Position numbers and translations under genes: made by a program. DNA of 34,344 nt from Armatimonadota bacterium. GTDB lineage: Bacteria; Sysuimicrobiota; Sysuimicrobiia; Sysuimicrobiales; Kaftiobacteriaceae. The stretch is taken from assembly GCA_020028455.1 (NCBI GenBank), contig JAHZOA010000007.1, positions 1 through 34,344 on the forward strand. The letters are read 5' to 3'. Positions within the stretch are counted from its first letter, which is position 1, and each line of letters begins with the position of its first letter. Below the pieces are notes generated by a model. The model ran no database searches. It saw only the letters and a program-made list of their open reading frames with translations, and was not told where the DNA came from. Positions 16,115-23,507 of the stretch are shown here, in pieces.

Positions 16115-17233
16115 ATGGCGACGGAAACGGCGGCGAAGTGCCCCAATTGCGCCCTGGCCCTGCGGCCGTTGACGCACGCCGGGGTCAAGCTTGACGTCTG
16201 CCTAGAATGTCAGGGAGTGTGGCTGGACGCAGGGGAGTTCGAGCAAGTCGTAGATGCGAAGGCCGGCATCCGGGACCGGCTCAGCAGTGTCTGGACGATG
16301 GGCAAGCGCCGTTGCCCGCGTGGCCACGGTTGGCTGCGCCAGCAGGAGGTGGACGCCGGAATACCTGTCTTGATCGACTTGTGTGCCGAGTGCGGCGGTC
16401 TATGGCTGGACCGCCACGAACTCTTGCGGCTCCAATCCCTGTCGAAGGGCACCTCGGAGGGGCTTTGGCGCGTGGAGGCTCTCGAACAACGCGTCGAGGA
16501 GGCACACCGTCACTGGGACCAGGAGCGGATCGGTGGCGTTGAAGCCAAGAGCAAGATTTCAATTCCGAGCTACTTAATCAATCTGCTCGGGCTCCCGGTC
16601 GAGGTCTATCACCCCGTCAGAAGCAAGCCGCGTGCGACCTATGCCCTCGTCGTCTTGAATGTCGTGATTTTCGTAATGCAGATGCTTTCTCCCGACGGGG
16701 TCATCAGCGAGCTGGGGCTCATCCCTGCCGTCCTCCTACAGGGCGGGGCTCCCTGGACTGTTGTGACGTCCATGTTCCTCCACGGGAACATCGTTCATCT
16801 GATCGGCAACATGTACTTTCTGTCCATCTTTGGTGACAACGTCGAAGATCGGTTAGGCTCTCGACAGTTCCTGGCGCTCTATCTCGTCGGGGGGCTTGTG
16901 GCGAACGTTGTGCATGTGGCCAGCAATTTTGCATCTGACATTCCGGTCATCGGCGCAAGCGGGGCTGTGTCTGCAGTTTTGGGAGCCTACCTCTACTTCT
17001 TCCCCCAGCGTCGCCTGCACATGACGTTCAGCTTCATTCCGCTCCGGATCCGGACGCTGTGGTATCTCGGGATCTATTTGGTGTTGCAGTTCGTCTTTGT
17101 GGCGCTGGGCGCTGAGGGGATCGCCTGGTGGGCGCACATTGGAGGCTTTGGCCTGGGAATCGCGTGGGCAGCCGTCGCGCGTCACCGGATCCGCCAGCGC
17201 ATCTCCGCCCTTGACGCTGCTTTTGGAAAGTAG
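16115..17233 (+). CDS. Rhomboid-family intramembrane protease with two N-terminal zinc ribbons
   Basis: The 372-residue protein begins with two TFIIB-type zinc ribbons: C9-x2-C12 with C29-x2-C32, and C67-x3-H71 with C90-x2-C93, each ending in a GVWLD or GLWLD box. A helical linker (about 100-165) leads to a rhomboid domain with LHGNIVHLIGNMYFLSIFG (about 222-240), the catalytic serine S282 in GASG and the catalytic histidine H341 in WAHIGG. At least six membrane helices can be seen. The ATG at 16115 is preferred; a GTG at 16097 is in frame and would add six residues. The stop codon abuts the start of the next gene, so the two are likely co-expressed. Confidence 0.87.
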   Translation: MATETAAKCPNCALALRPLTHAGVKLDVCLECQGVWLDAGEFEQVVDAKAGIRDRLSSVWTMGKRRCPRGHGWLRQQEVDAGIPVLIDLCAECGGLWLDRHELLRLQSLSKGTSEGLWRVEALEQRVEEAHRHWDQERIGGVEAKSKISIPSYLINLLGLPVEVYHPVRSKPRATYALVVLNVVIFVMQMLSPDGVISELGLIPAVLLQGGAPWTVVTSMFLHGNIVHLIGNMYFLSIFGDNVEDRLGSRQFLALYLVGGLVANVVHVASNFASDIPVIGASGAVSAVLGAYLYFFPQRRLHMTFSFIPLRIRTLWYLGIYLVLQFVFVALGAEGIAWWAHIGGFGLGIAWAAVARHRIRQRISALDAAFGK

Positions 17234-17893
17234 ATGCCGACACCCTCGACCGATCCCGCTTGGTTTTACTCGTCTCTAGCCCAGGTTTCAGCTGTGATCG
17301 TGGGGCTAATTGGGGCCATCCTCGGCACACGCTTAATTAATCACATCGCAGAGGTGCAGCTGGCTCGAAAGGGGATTGAGGCCAAACTGCTTTACGTTCA
17401 AGAAATGCTTGCTGACAGAGCCAGTCGAATCCAAAGGTTCTATGAACTCGTTCAAGACGTACCCACGGCCGGCCGCGCGGCCCTAGCTTATGAACTGTTC
17501 CGCGGCGACGCTCTCGAAGATCATATCCGGCAGAGAGCAGCCGCGCTGCGGGGGGTCCTGTACGAAATTCCGGCAGACACCGGCGGGCAGAAACAGGCGA
17601 GAGAAGAACTTGGGCACGAGGTAAATGTCCTCGACGACACCGCCTACGAACTCAGGATGTTCCGATTTCGACTTGTTCCCCGCCCCTTCATCGCCATGCT
17701 CCTGATTATGGGATTCTTGACAGCCGCGGGGATCGTCTGGCCACTGTGGGCCCTCTTAGAACCGCTTGCTCCCGACAGACAGAACATGCTTTCTCTTTTC
17801 AGCCTGGGGATGATCGTCCTCGTCGTGTACTTCGGCTACGAACTGCTAAGCCTGCGCAAGCTTGGAACGATCAGTTGGCCAAAGAGGAAATGA
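17234..17893 (+). CDS. Membrane protein of unknown function, partner of the zinc-ribbon rhomboid
   Basis: I do not recognise a named family. The 219-residue protein has an N-terminal membrane helix (about 10-32, beginning YSSLAQVSAVIVGLIGAIL), a central soluble, helical and charged region (about 40-145) and two C-terminal membrane helices (about 151-175 and 185-205). The ATG follows the rhomboid stop directly, with no intervening base, suggesting translational coupling. It may be a substrate or regulator of the protease, by position only. The central region has periodic leucines and acidic residues consistent with a coiled coil. Confidence 0.7.
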   Translation: MPTPSTDPAWFYSSLAQVSAVIVGLIGAILGTRLINHIAEVQLARKGIEAKLLYVQEMLADRASRIQRFYELVQDVPTAGRAALAYELFRGDALEDHIRQRAAALRGVLYEIPADTGGQKQAREELGHEVNVLDDTAYELRMFRFRLVPRPFIAMLLIMGFLTAAGIVWPLWALLEPLAPDRQNMLSLFSLGMIVLVVYFGYELLSLRKLGTISWPKRK

Positions 17894-18302
17894 CAGTTAG
17901 CGAAAGTCTCTCCCTCTTTCCTCTGGACGCTTTCTAGGTCGCTTCGTAGCGGTCGTATCTATCTTCTCGGAAGTTCCATCTCGGTTGGGTCTTGGGGCTT
18001 TCTTGCTTCTTTGCTGGCCTGGGTGGTAACCTCGACCGCTGCGGGGCCGCTTTTTCTTCATGGTTGTATTCCTCTCTCAATAACGCCTACGATCCGAAAA
18101 GTTCTGCACATACTTCAATTCATCAGCAGCCAAGGCCAACCATCTGTTGATCGGTACATTTCGTCAGCTAGGACGGAGAAATTCTTACACCTTAATTCCA
18201 TTTAACCTCCAAATTTGAAAGTCTTTGCTATTCCAGGGAAAAAGTGTGTGGTAGAATCCGCTATCAAGAACGGGGGAAAACGGGGAGGGAATCTCATACT
18301 CG
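17894..18302. other. Gene-free, relatively AT-rich stretch
   Basis: These 409 bases are visibly poorer in GC than the rest of the window. A 64-codon open frame at 18011-18205 lacks a ribosome binding site and a recognisable product. The last 70 bases contain A- and T-rich segments (TTGAAA near 18216, TAGAAT near 18252) that could be part of a promoter for the next small unit, but the spacing is not standard. Confidence 0.5.
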
Positions 18303-18545
18303 ATGGCCATCAACACGATCAGATTGAGCAGTACGATCAGAGCAAGGCAGATCAGACCCGAGGCCCAGCATGAGGTCCGGATGCGAGCGGTCACGGATCT
18401 CTGGAAAAAGATCCGTGAGCTCAATGACAGCGACGCGGACCGCATGAAGATCGCTGACACCTACCTGAAGTTGGGCGACGTGCTGCAGCTTCTGCCTCAG
18501 CACTACCGCATTATCCTCGGTGGATCTATAGCACCGGAAGGATAA
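18303..18545 (+). CDS. Possible 80-residue helical protein
   Basis: I do not recognise this protein. It is basic in its first half and mostly helical in appearance (VRMRAVTDLWKKIRELNDSDADRMKIADTY is not quoted beyond its pattern of charged heptads). The ribosome binding site GGGAGG is present but lies 14 bases before the ATG, which is too far for good initiation. The sequence contains a near-perfect 14-bp inverted repeat at 18385-18422, and a strong hairpin follows the stop, so a structured RNA is an alternative reading. Confidence 0.4.
   Translation: MAINTIRLSSTIRARQIRPEAQHEVRMRAVTDLWKKIRELNDSDADRMKIADTYLKLGDVLQLLPQHYRIILGGSIAPEG
18385..18422 (+). repeat. Hairpin inside the small open frame
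   Basis: TCACGGATCT (18391-18400) pairs perfectly with AGATCCGTGA (18409-18418) around an 8-base loop. After a two-base bulge the helix continues for four further pairs, GAGC (18385-18388) with GCTC (18419-18422). Confidence 0.7.
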
Positions 18546-18550
18546 GCAAT

Positions 18551-18579
18551 CCTGGAGCCCGCGGCGCGCGGGCTCCAGG
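18551..18579 (+). terminator. Strong GC-rich hairpin after the small open frame
   Basis: A 13-bp perfect stem joins 18551-18563 to 18567-18579 around a 3-base GCG loop. There is only a weak T run afterwards (CTCTGTTA), so it may act as an imperfect terminator or as an mRNA-stabilising element. Confidence 0.55.
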
Positions 18580-18722
18580 CTCTGTTAGCAGTTCTCAGCC
18601 TCTTACCGCAGATGCTTCAGGGGCTGGCGAAAAGCGGTGTATCTACATCACGTTTTCGGGCGCTTACGTTGACCTAGTAGACGGTCGCTACAACTGTCGG
18701 TAAAGTCACAATGGAGGAGACG

Positions 18723-19076
18723 ATGAACGCAGAAACATTGGTCATGAAGGAGTTGGTTCTGGATTTCTACCGGGAGCAGTTCACAGACCCGGCCACGCAG
18801 TACCTCAATGATTTGCGGCGCATTCGCGCGGAGAAGGATATGAGTCTCGAGCGGGCCATCATCGAACTGTACGAGTACGTTACCAATTCGCTTATGGAGA
18901 AACTGTTCGCGCGGTATGATTCGGCGCATGTTCCATCGTCACGCGATAAGGCTAACGCTTCGGGCTACTTCACAAGCCCCTTTCATATAGGCGCGAATGG
19001 CGACCCGTCAGACCGTAAGTTAGAGGTCCTGGAAGGATTCGGTATGCCGATCGCACCGGCTGTGAAACTGAAGTAG
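18723..19076 (+). CDS. Small helical protein of unknown function
   Basis: I do not recognise this family. From the ATG at 18723 the protein has 117 residues: an acidic helical N-terminal two-thirds (ending near LMEKLFARYD) and a short glycine/proline-containing tail. GGAGG lies about five bases before this ATG and is therefore a good ribosome binding site. An upstream in-frame ATG at 18711 sits within the sequence that provides that site and is less likely. The gene is alone on its strand, with glpD convergent downstream. Confidence 0.6.
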   Translation: MNAETLVMKELVLDFYREQFTDPATQYLNDLRRIRAEKDMSLERAIIELYEYVTNSLMEKLFARYDSAHVPSSRDKANASGYFTSPFHIGANGDPSDRKLEVLEGFGMPIAPAVKLK

Positions 19077-19085
19077 TGCGCGGAA

Positions 19086-19122
19086 GGGGTTGGTGACACC
19101 AGGCGCGCGCTGCATCAACCCC
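19086..19122. terminator. Possible bidirectional terminator between convergent genes
   Basis: GGGGTTGGT (19086-19094) can pair with ATCAACCCC (19114-19122) with one G-T pair across a 19-base loop. It lies between the stop codons of the small helical protein gene and glpD. T runs are weak on both strands, so the call is tentative. Confidence 0.35.
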
Positions 19123-19163
19123 GATTGTGTCTTGAGCTCGATCGATGAAGTGCTGCCCGCAGC

Positions 19164-20828
19164 CTAGCGAAGGACGGTTGCCGGCGCGCGCAGTCCTTCG
19201 GTAAACGCCATCTCTGCGCCGATGGCACGCGCAAACGCATCAAGCTGCAACTTCGTTTCTGCTTCAGGCCAGCCTAACTCTTTGCCCATAAGAGCCGCCA
19301 CGGTGGGCGCACAATGCTGCCCGCGGTGTCGATCCAGCACAGCGAGCCGGCTGCGGTTCATCATCCAGTCGGCCAGTGAGAGCGCCTGTTCGTCCCGGCA
19401 GGCGTACACAACCTCGGCGGCAATCACCGGCAGATCCGGTACCAAGCGCCGCTTGTAGGAAGGATCCTCGCGAAGGATATCCAGGATTCGAAATGCCCCG
19501 CTCCCATAGGAGGCATGCAAATGAGACGCATCCACGGATGTCAGGCCGTTCTCCAGCGCCTCTCTTTCGACCCGGGTCGCGTCGGCGTTGGGATCCAGGA
19601 CAAGGTCGCTGGTGCGGCAAGGGGTCCTGCGCCCATCGCGACGCACAACCACGTCCACGGTATCTTCCGCCATCTTGCGAAAGGTTGTGAGCTTTCCCCC
19701 GATGATCGAGACCATCGCATGGGGATGCTCGATGACTTCGTGGCTGCGCGAGAGTCCTGCCGACCGGGCTCCCCCCCGACGGACCAGCGGACGCAGACCG
19801 GCATACGCCCCCACGATTGCCTCCGGGCCGACAGGAAGACGCAGATAGCGATTAAGGTGATCGAGCAGATACCGCGCTTCGCCGGCCGTTGGTGTCGGGG
19901 CGCTTAGATTCCCGTCATAAGACTCATCGGTGGTACCAAGAATCCAGCGGTCACGCCAAGGAACGAGGAACGCCAGACGGCCGTCGTCGGTTTCTGGGAT
20001 GACCAATGCAGAGTTCGCTGCAAGCGGGAGGTCCAGTACCAGATGGGTGCCTTTGCTGTGCTGGATGTGGAAGGGCGCGTCCCCGGAGAGGTGGGCGACC
20101 TCTTCCGCCCAAATTCCACCTGCATTGACAATATGGCGGGCGCGGACGAGTGTCTCACCGGCTCCGACATGGTTTCGTACAGTGACTGTACTCGGAGACC
20201 CGGGGGCAATCGCGCGGACCTCCGCGTAGTTCAGCACCAGCGCGCCGGCGCGCCGCGCCGCGTTCAGGACGGCGTGGGTAAGCCGGACGTCGTCTGTCTG
20301 CGCATCGTAGTAGCGAAACGCGCCAGTCAGTCCCTGGGTACGCAAGTTGGGAAACTCCGCGGCGAGAACCTGGGTGGTTACCGTTTCGCTTCGCAGGTTG
20401 GTCAGTGCCAGCAGATCGTACAACCGGAGTCCGGTACGTATCAGCAGAGGGTGGAGAGGTTGAAAGAGGCCGGGGACCTCAACGCCCAGTGGCCGTCGCA
20501 TTCCCGCATAGAGTGGGAGGATGAACGGGAGCGGCGTAACGAGGTGGGGCGCCAGCCGGCAGAGCCTGTCCCGCTCGATTGCCGCTTCACGGACCAGCCC
20601 AAGTTGCCACTGCGGAAGATATCGAAGCCCGCCGTGTACGAGTTTTGTTGAGCGGCTGCTGGTCCCGCCGGCAAAGTCAGATCGCTCAACAAGCCCTACT
20701 ATGTACCCGCGCGTCACGGCGTCCAACGCGACCCCTGCACCGGTGATGCCGCCACCGATGACAAGGACATCGACGCCTCGCTCAAGGTCAGAGAGAATCT
20801 GGCCGCGTTGACGAAGGGGGTCTGACAC
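19164..20828 (-). CDS. glpD: Aerobic glycerol-3-phosphate dehydrogenase
   Basis: GlpD is a membrane-associated FAD enzyme that oxidises glycerol-3-phosphate to dihydroxyacetone phosphate and passes electrons to quinone. The 554-residue protein has the FAD-binding VIGGGITGAGVALDAVTRG (GGGITGAG at 25-32) and the signature TSSRSTKLVHGGLRYL (56-71), then HIVNAGGIWAEEV and the C-terminal SIIGGKLTTFRKMAED. The C-terminal extension (about 395-540) corresponds to the DAO_C domain. The length is normal. It stands alone on the minus strand, without glpK or glpF nearby. A CUT1 sugar importer 6 kb away could in principle take up glycerol-3-phosphate, but that is speculation. Confidence 0.94.
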   Translation of the reverse strand: MSDPLRQRGQILSDLERGVDVLVIGGGITGAGVALDAVTRGYIVGLVERSDFAGGTSSRSTKLVHGGLRYLPQWQLGLVREAAIERDRLCRLAPHLVTPLPFILPLYAGMRRPLGVEVPGLFQPLHPLLIRTGLRLYDLLALTNLRSETVTTQVLAAEFPNLRTQGLTGAFRYYDAQTDDVRLTHAVLNAARRAGALVLNYAEVRAIAPGSPSTVTVRNHVGAGETLVRARHIVNAGGIWAEEVAHLSGDAPFHIQHSKGTHLVLDLPLAANSALVIPETDDGRLAFLVPWRDRWILGTTDESYDGNLSAPTPTAGEARYLLDHLNRYLRLPVGPEAIVGAYAGLRPLVRRGGARSAGLSRSHEVIEHPHAMVSIIGGKLTTFRKMAEDTVDVVVRRDGRRTPCRTSDLVLDPNADATRVEREALENGLTSVDASHLHASYGSGAFRILDILREDPSYKRRLVPDLPVIAAEVVYACRDEQALSLADWMMNRSRLAVLDRHRGQHCAPTVAALMGKELGWPEAETKLQLDAFARAIGAEMAFTEGLRAPATVLR

Positions 20829-20861
20829 GAGCCGATCGTTCGACGGCTCGCAGATGAATCC

Positions 20862-21461
20862 TTATGTCAGTGCAGGCTCAAGAACTGGTTTCTGTCCCGC
20901 GACAATGCGGGGAGCTGCCGGACTCTCCCACCGCTGCTTGAGGAGAGGCCACTGTTTCTTCCAGTCATTCACGAGCGGTCCAAACTTGCCGCCGTGGAAA
21001 ATTCGCTCGACAAGATACTTCGTGGGGAATGTATTCCCGAAGTAGCTGACGCGTTTCGCCGTCACTTCGACAAGGGACGGGTCCCAGACCTTACCATTCA
21101 ACACGCACCAGCCATGAGCAAAGGGAGCGGGATGACCGGCGATCCAGGCGTAGCCCTCTGCATACGCCAGATCCTCGTCAAGTTCTAATCGCGACGACGC
21201 AAAGGCCGCGAACACCGTCCTTTGCGCGTTGGCAAAGCAGTGACCATTTCGGAGGCGAACACGCTCGCTGAGATTCTTGATAGTCGTGACTTCATCCGAG
21301 GTCCAGGTCCCCGCGCCTGCCGGCATCTCTTCCCCGTGGGTGGCGAACCACTCGGCAACGCTCGAATACGCGTAACCTTGCCGGCGGAGATCCTCGGAAT
21401 CCGTCCGGATTCGAGTCAGGCGCTCGGCGCGGCTTTGGAGATACTCCTTGATGTCATGCAT
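20862..21461 (-). CDS. Putative transglutaminase-like cysteine protein
   Basis: This 199-residue protein has no family I can name with certainty. The pattern NGHCFANAQ (C75), FAHGWCVLNGKVWDPS (H116, D127) places a cysteine, histidine and aspartate in the order of the transglutaminase/papain-like fold, with YAEGYAW between them. The N-terminal 65 residues are helical and charged; the C-terminal tail is basic and aromatic (FHGGKFGPLVNDWKKQW). No signal peptide is seen. It is next to glpD on the same strand, 33 bases upstream, and has its own upstream region with a minus-strand terminator. Enzymatic activity is inferred from the residue pattern only. Confidence 0.65.
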   Translation of the reverse strand: MHDIKEYLQSRAERLTRIRTDSEDLRRQGYAYSSVAEWFATHGEEMPAGAGTWTSDEVTTIKNLSERVRLRNGHCFANAQRTVFAAFASSRLELDEDLAYAEGYAWIAGHPAPFAHGWCVLNGKVWDPSLVEVTAKRVSYFGNTFPTKYLVERIFHGGKFGPLVNDWKKQWPLLKQRWESPAAPRIVAGQKPVLEPALT

Positions 21462-21507
21462 CTGGTTGCACTGGCGTTACCTACATTTACCCAATCCGCA
21501 GAGGTGC

Positions 21508-21548
21508 TCCAAAAACAACGGGCGACCCGGCGGGGCACCAGGTCGCCC
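21508..21548 (-). terminator. Minus-strand rho-independent terminator or attenuator
   Basis: GGGCGACC (21520-21527) pairs with GGTCGCCC (21541-21548) over 8 bp with a 13-base loop. Read on the minus strand, the hairpin is followed by GTTGTTTTTGG, a proper T tract. It lies about 50 bases upstream of the minus-strand gene start at 21461, so it would end a short transcript before that gene. Confidence 0.65.
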
Positions 21549-21562
21549 ACTTCGGCGAGGCA

Positions 21563-21581
21563 GGCGGCACGGCAGGCCGCC
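21563..21581 (-). repeat. Second hairpin in the same leader
   Basis: GGCGGC (21563-21568) pairs with GCCGCC (21576-21581) around a 7-base loop. Together with the adjacent terminator it suggests a structured minus-strand leader or small RNA. Confidence 0.4.
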
Positions 21582-21686
21582 GGTGTGAATTTCCCCCAAG
21601 CGCCCGCTGGTTAAACATGCCTGGATTGAATTTTTCCGGCAGGATTTTGCCCGCGAGGGTTCCAGGTCGCCTCACGGCGAATACGT

Positions 21687-22208
21687 GTGCGGACTCCCTT
21701 GAAGCACTCCATCACCGTCCGGGTCAACGGGGCAGAGTACCGCCATGAGGTCGAGCCCAGGCTCCTGCTCGTCTATTACCTGCGCGAGGTCCTCGGGCTC
21801 ACGGGGACCCATATCGGTTGCGACACCACGAGCTGCGGCGCCTGTACCGTCATCCTCAATGGCATGGCGGTGAAGGCCTGTACGGTGCTGGCCGTCCAGG
21901 CCGATGGGGCTGAGATCCTGACCGTTGAGGGACTGGCGAAGGACAGCCAGCTCCATCCCATTCAGGAAGGGTTCTGGGAAGAACACGGTCTGCAGTGCGG
22001 GTTCTGCACGCCAGGCATGATGCTGGCCGCTATCCAGATCCTGGCCCGCAACCCTAATCCTACTGATGATGAGATCCGGCATGGTCTTGACGGCAACCTC
22101 TGCCGCTGCACCGGCTACCAGCACATCGTGAATTCCGTGCGCTACGCGGCGCGGAAGCTTCGCGAGACAAACCAGGAAGCCATTCCGTCCGCGGGGGGCG
22201 GACGATGA
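21687..22208 (+). CDS. Molybdenum-hydroxylase-type 2Fe-2S subunit (CoxS-like)
   Basis: The 173-residue protein is the iron-sulfur subunit type of aerobic CO dehydrogenase and related xanthine-oxidase-family enzymes. The plant-ferredoxin-type cluster is held by C45, C50, C53 and C65 ([12 protein letters not shown]). The second cluster near the molybdenum site is held by C104, C107, C139 and C141 ([15 protein letters not shown]). All eight cysteines are present, so the protein should bind both clusters. The GTG at 21687 is the start; the alternative TTG 12 bases later is possible. The stop overlaps the CoxM-like start (ATGA). The molybdopterin subunit CoxL is not encoded in this window. Confidence 0.93.
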   Translation: MRTPLKHSITVRVNGAEYRHEVEPRLLLVYYLREVLGLTGTHIGCDTTSCGACTVILNGMAVKACTVLAVQADGAEILTVEGLAKDSQLHPIQEGFWEEHGLQCGFCTPGMMLAAIQILARNPNPTDDEIRHGLDGNLCRCTGYQHIVNSVRYAARKLRETNQEAIPSAGGGR

Positions 22209-23077
22209 TCCCAGCGGCGTTCGAGTATCACCGTCCCTCCTCGGTCAAAGACGCGCTCAAGATGCTGCAAGACTTGCCCGACGCGAAACTGCTCGCCGGC
22301 GGGCATAGCCTTCTACCCCTGATGAAACTGCGTCTGGCGAACCCGCCTCACCTGATCGACCTCGGCCGCATCGACGCCCTCCGCCAGATCCGCGCCGATC
22401 GCAATATCCTGGTCATCGGCGCCATGGCCAGCCACTGGATGATCGAGTCGTCAGAGTCGGTGAAACGCCACGCGCCTCTTCTTGCCGAGACGGCGGGAAA
22501 AGTCGGAGACGTGCAGGTGCGCAACGCGGGGACCATCGGTGGATCAGTCGCTCACGCTGATCCCGCCGCAGATTATCCCGCGGCGCTGCTCGCGCTGGAT
22601 GCGCAGTTCGTGGCAGAGGGTCCCAACGGTCCCAGAGTCATCGCGGTTGACGATTTCTTCACGGGCGTGTTCAGCACTGCCCTCGATGCCCACGAGATTC
22701 TGACCGAGGTGCGCCTGCCGTTTCAGGACGCGGGCACAGGGAGCGCATACCTCAAGTTCGCCCACCCTGCGTCCGGGTTTGCCGTCGTCGGTGTCGCTGC
22801 CGCGCTCCGAATGAATGGCGGCAAGCCGGCACGCATCCGCATCGGCATCACGGGCGTGGGTCCCGCCGCATATCGACCCAAAGCCGTGGAGGAACTCCTT
22901 GTGGGAAAGCCGTTTGAGGCGCGCACGGTCGCCGAGGCGGCGAACCTGGCTGCAGACGGGGTCGACGTCAATGAGGACTTGTTCGCATCGTCAGAATACC
23001 GCGCTCATTTGACGCGAGTGTTCACGAAACGCGCCGTGATGCTGGCCGGCGAGCGCGGGGGCGCTCGGTCCGAGTAA
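22205..23077 (+). CDS. Molybdenum-hydroxylase-type FAD subunit (CoxM-like)
   Basis: This 290-residue FAD protein transfers electrons from the iron-sulfur subunit to an acceptor in CO dehydrogenase-type enzymes. The two FAD-binding motifs are intact: AGGHSLLP at 31-38 and [14 protein letters not shown] at 110-123. The C-terminal domain ends with the familiar [20 protein letters not shown] (about 260-279). It starts within the CoxS stop. Eight bases after it a cyclic-nucleotide-binding protein gene follows in place of the expected coxL. The family's usual substrates include CO, purines, aromatic aldehydes and nicotinate; none can be chosen here. Confidence 0.92.
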   Translation: MIPAAFEYHRPSSVKDALKMLQDLPDAKLLAGGHSLLPLMKLRLANPPHLIDLGRIDALRQIRADRNILVIGAMASHWMIESSESVKRHAPLLAETAGKVGDVQVRNAGTIGGSVAHADPAADYPAALLALDAQFVAEGPNGPRVIAVDDFFTGVFSTALDAHEILTEVRLPFQDAGTGSAYLKFAHPASGFAVVGVAAALRMNGGKPARIRIGITGVGPAAYRPKAVEELLVGKPFEARTVAEAANLAADGVDVNEDLFASSEYRAHLTRVFTKRAVMLAGERGGARSE

Positions 23078-23084
23078 GGGATCA

Positions 23085-23507
23085 ATGCCCGCCGGACGCG
23101 AGGACCTGATCAACGATCTTGCCGGGCTGGCGCTGTTCGCCGATCTGTCACGGCCGCAGCTGGAAGCCGTTGTTCACATCCTCGAGGACGAGTATTTCGC
23201 AGAAGGTCAGCGGATTCTCCGCCAGGGCTTCTCCGGATCGAACCTCTATATCATCTTGAGCGGCGAAGCGGCCGTCTTCGTAAATGGGACCCAGCGCGCT
23301 ACGTTGGGGCGGGGGGAGTTCTTTGGTGAGATCTCGGCTCTGCTGGGTGAAGCGCCGGCCGCCGACGTCGCGGCACTGCATCCGCTCCGCTGTCTCGTGA
23401 TGCCGGCCGCCGACGTGGAATCGTTTCTGCTGACATATCCCAAAGTCGCGTTTCGCATGCTGCAGGCAGAAGCCAGGCGCGTCCGCAGCGCCAATCTGTG
23501 GCGCTAA
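23085..23507 (+). CDS. Cyclic-nucleotide-binding-domain protein without a DNA-binding domain
   Basis: The 140-residue protein is essentially a single cNMP-binding domain (about residues 15-130): FADLSRPQLEAVV, ILRQGFSGSNLYIILSGEAAVF and the phosphate-cassette region GEFFGEISALLGEAPAADVAA. In cNMP binders an arginine follows the proline of this cassette (PRxAxV). Here the corresponding stretch reads PAADV, so the phosphate-binding arginine is missing and cyclic nucleotide may not bind. There is no HTH. It overlaps the next gene by ten bases, which ties it to the flavoprotein. A role as a regulatory or scaffold module for the redox proteins is inference. Confidence 0.85.
   Translation: MPAGREDLINDLAGLALFADLSRPQLEAVVHILEDEYFAEGQRILRQGFSGSNLYIILSGEAAVFVNGTQRATLGRGEFFGEISALLGEAPAADVAALHPLRCLVMPAADVESFLLTYPKVAFRMLQAEARRVRSANLWR

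Noticed and set aside
11400-19160. Repeat of the tRNA-Pro 3' end as an attachment site
   Set aside because: I did not find a second copy of the tRNA 3' end sequence in this window, so an attL/attR pair is not supported.
21579-21610. Short likeness to a cobalamin-riboswitch core (CGGTGTGAAT ... CGCCCGCTGG)
   Set aside because: The expected upstream GGGAA box and the pairing CCGG arms are not found, and no B12 gene follows directly; the similarity is too short. A covariance-model search would decide.
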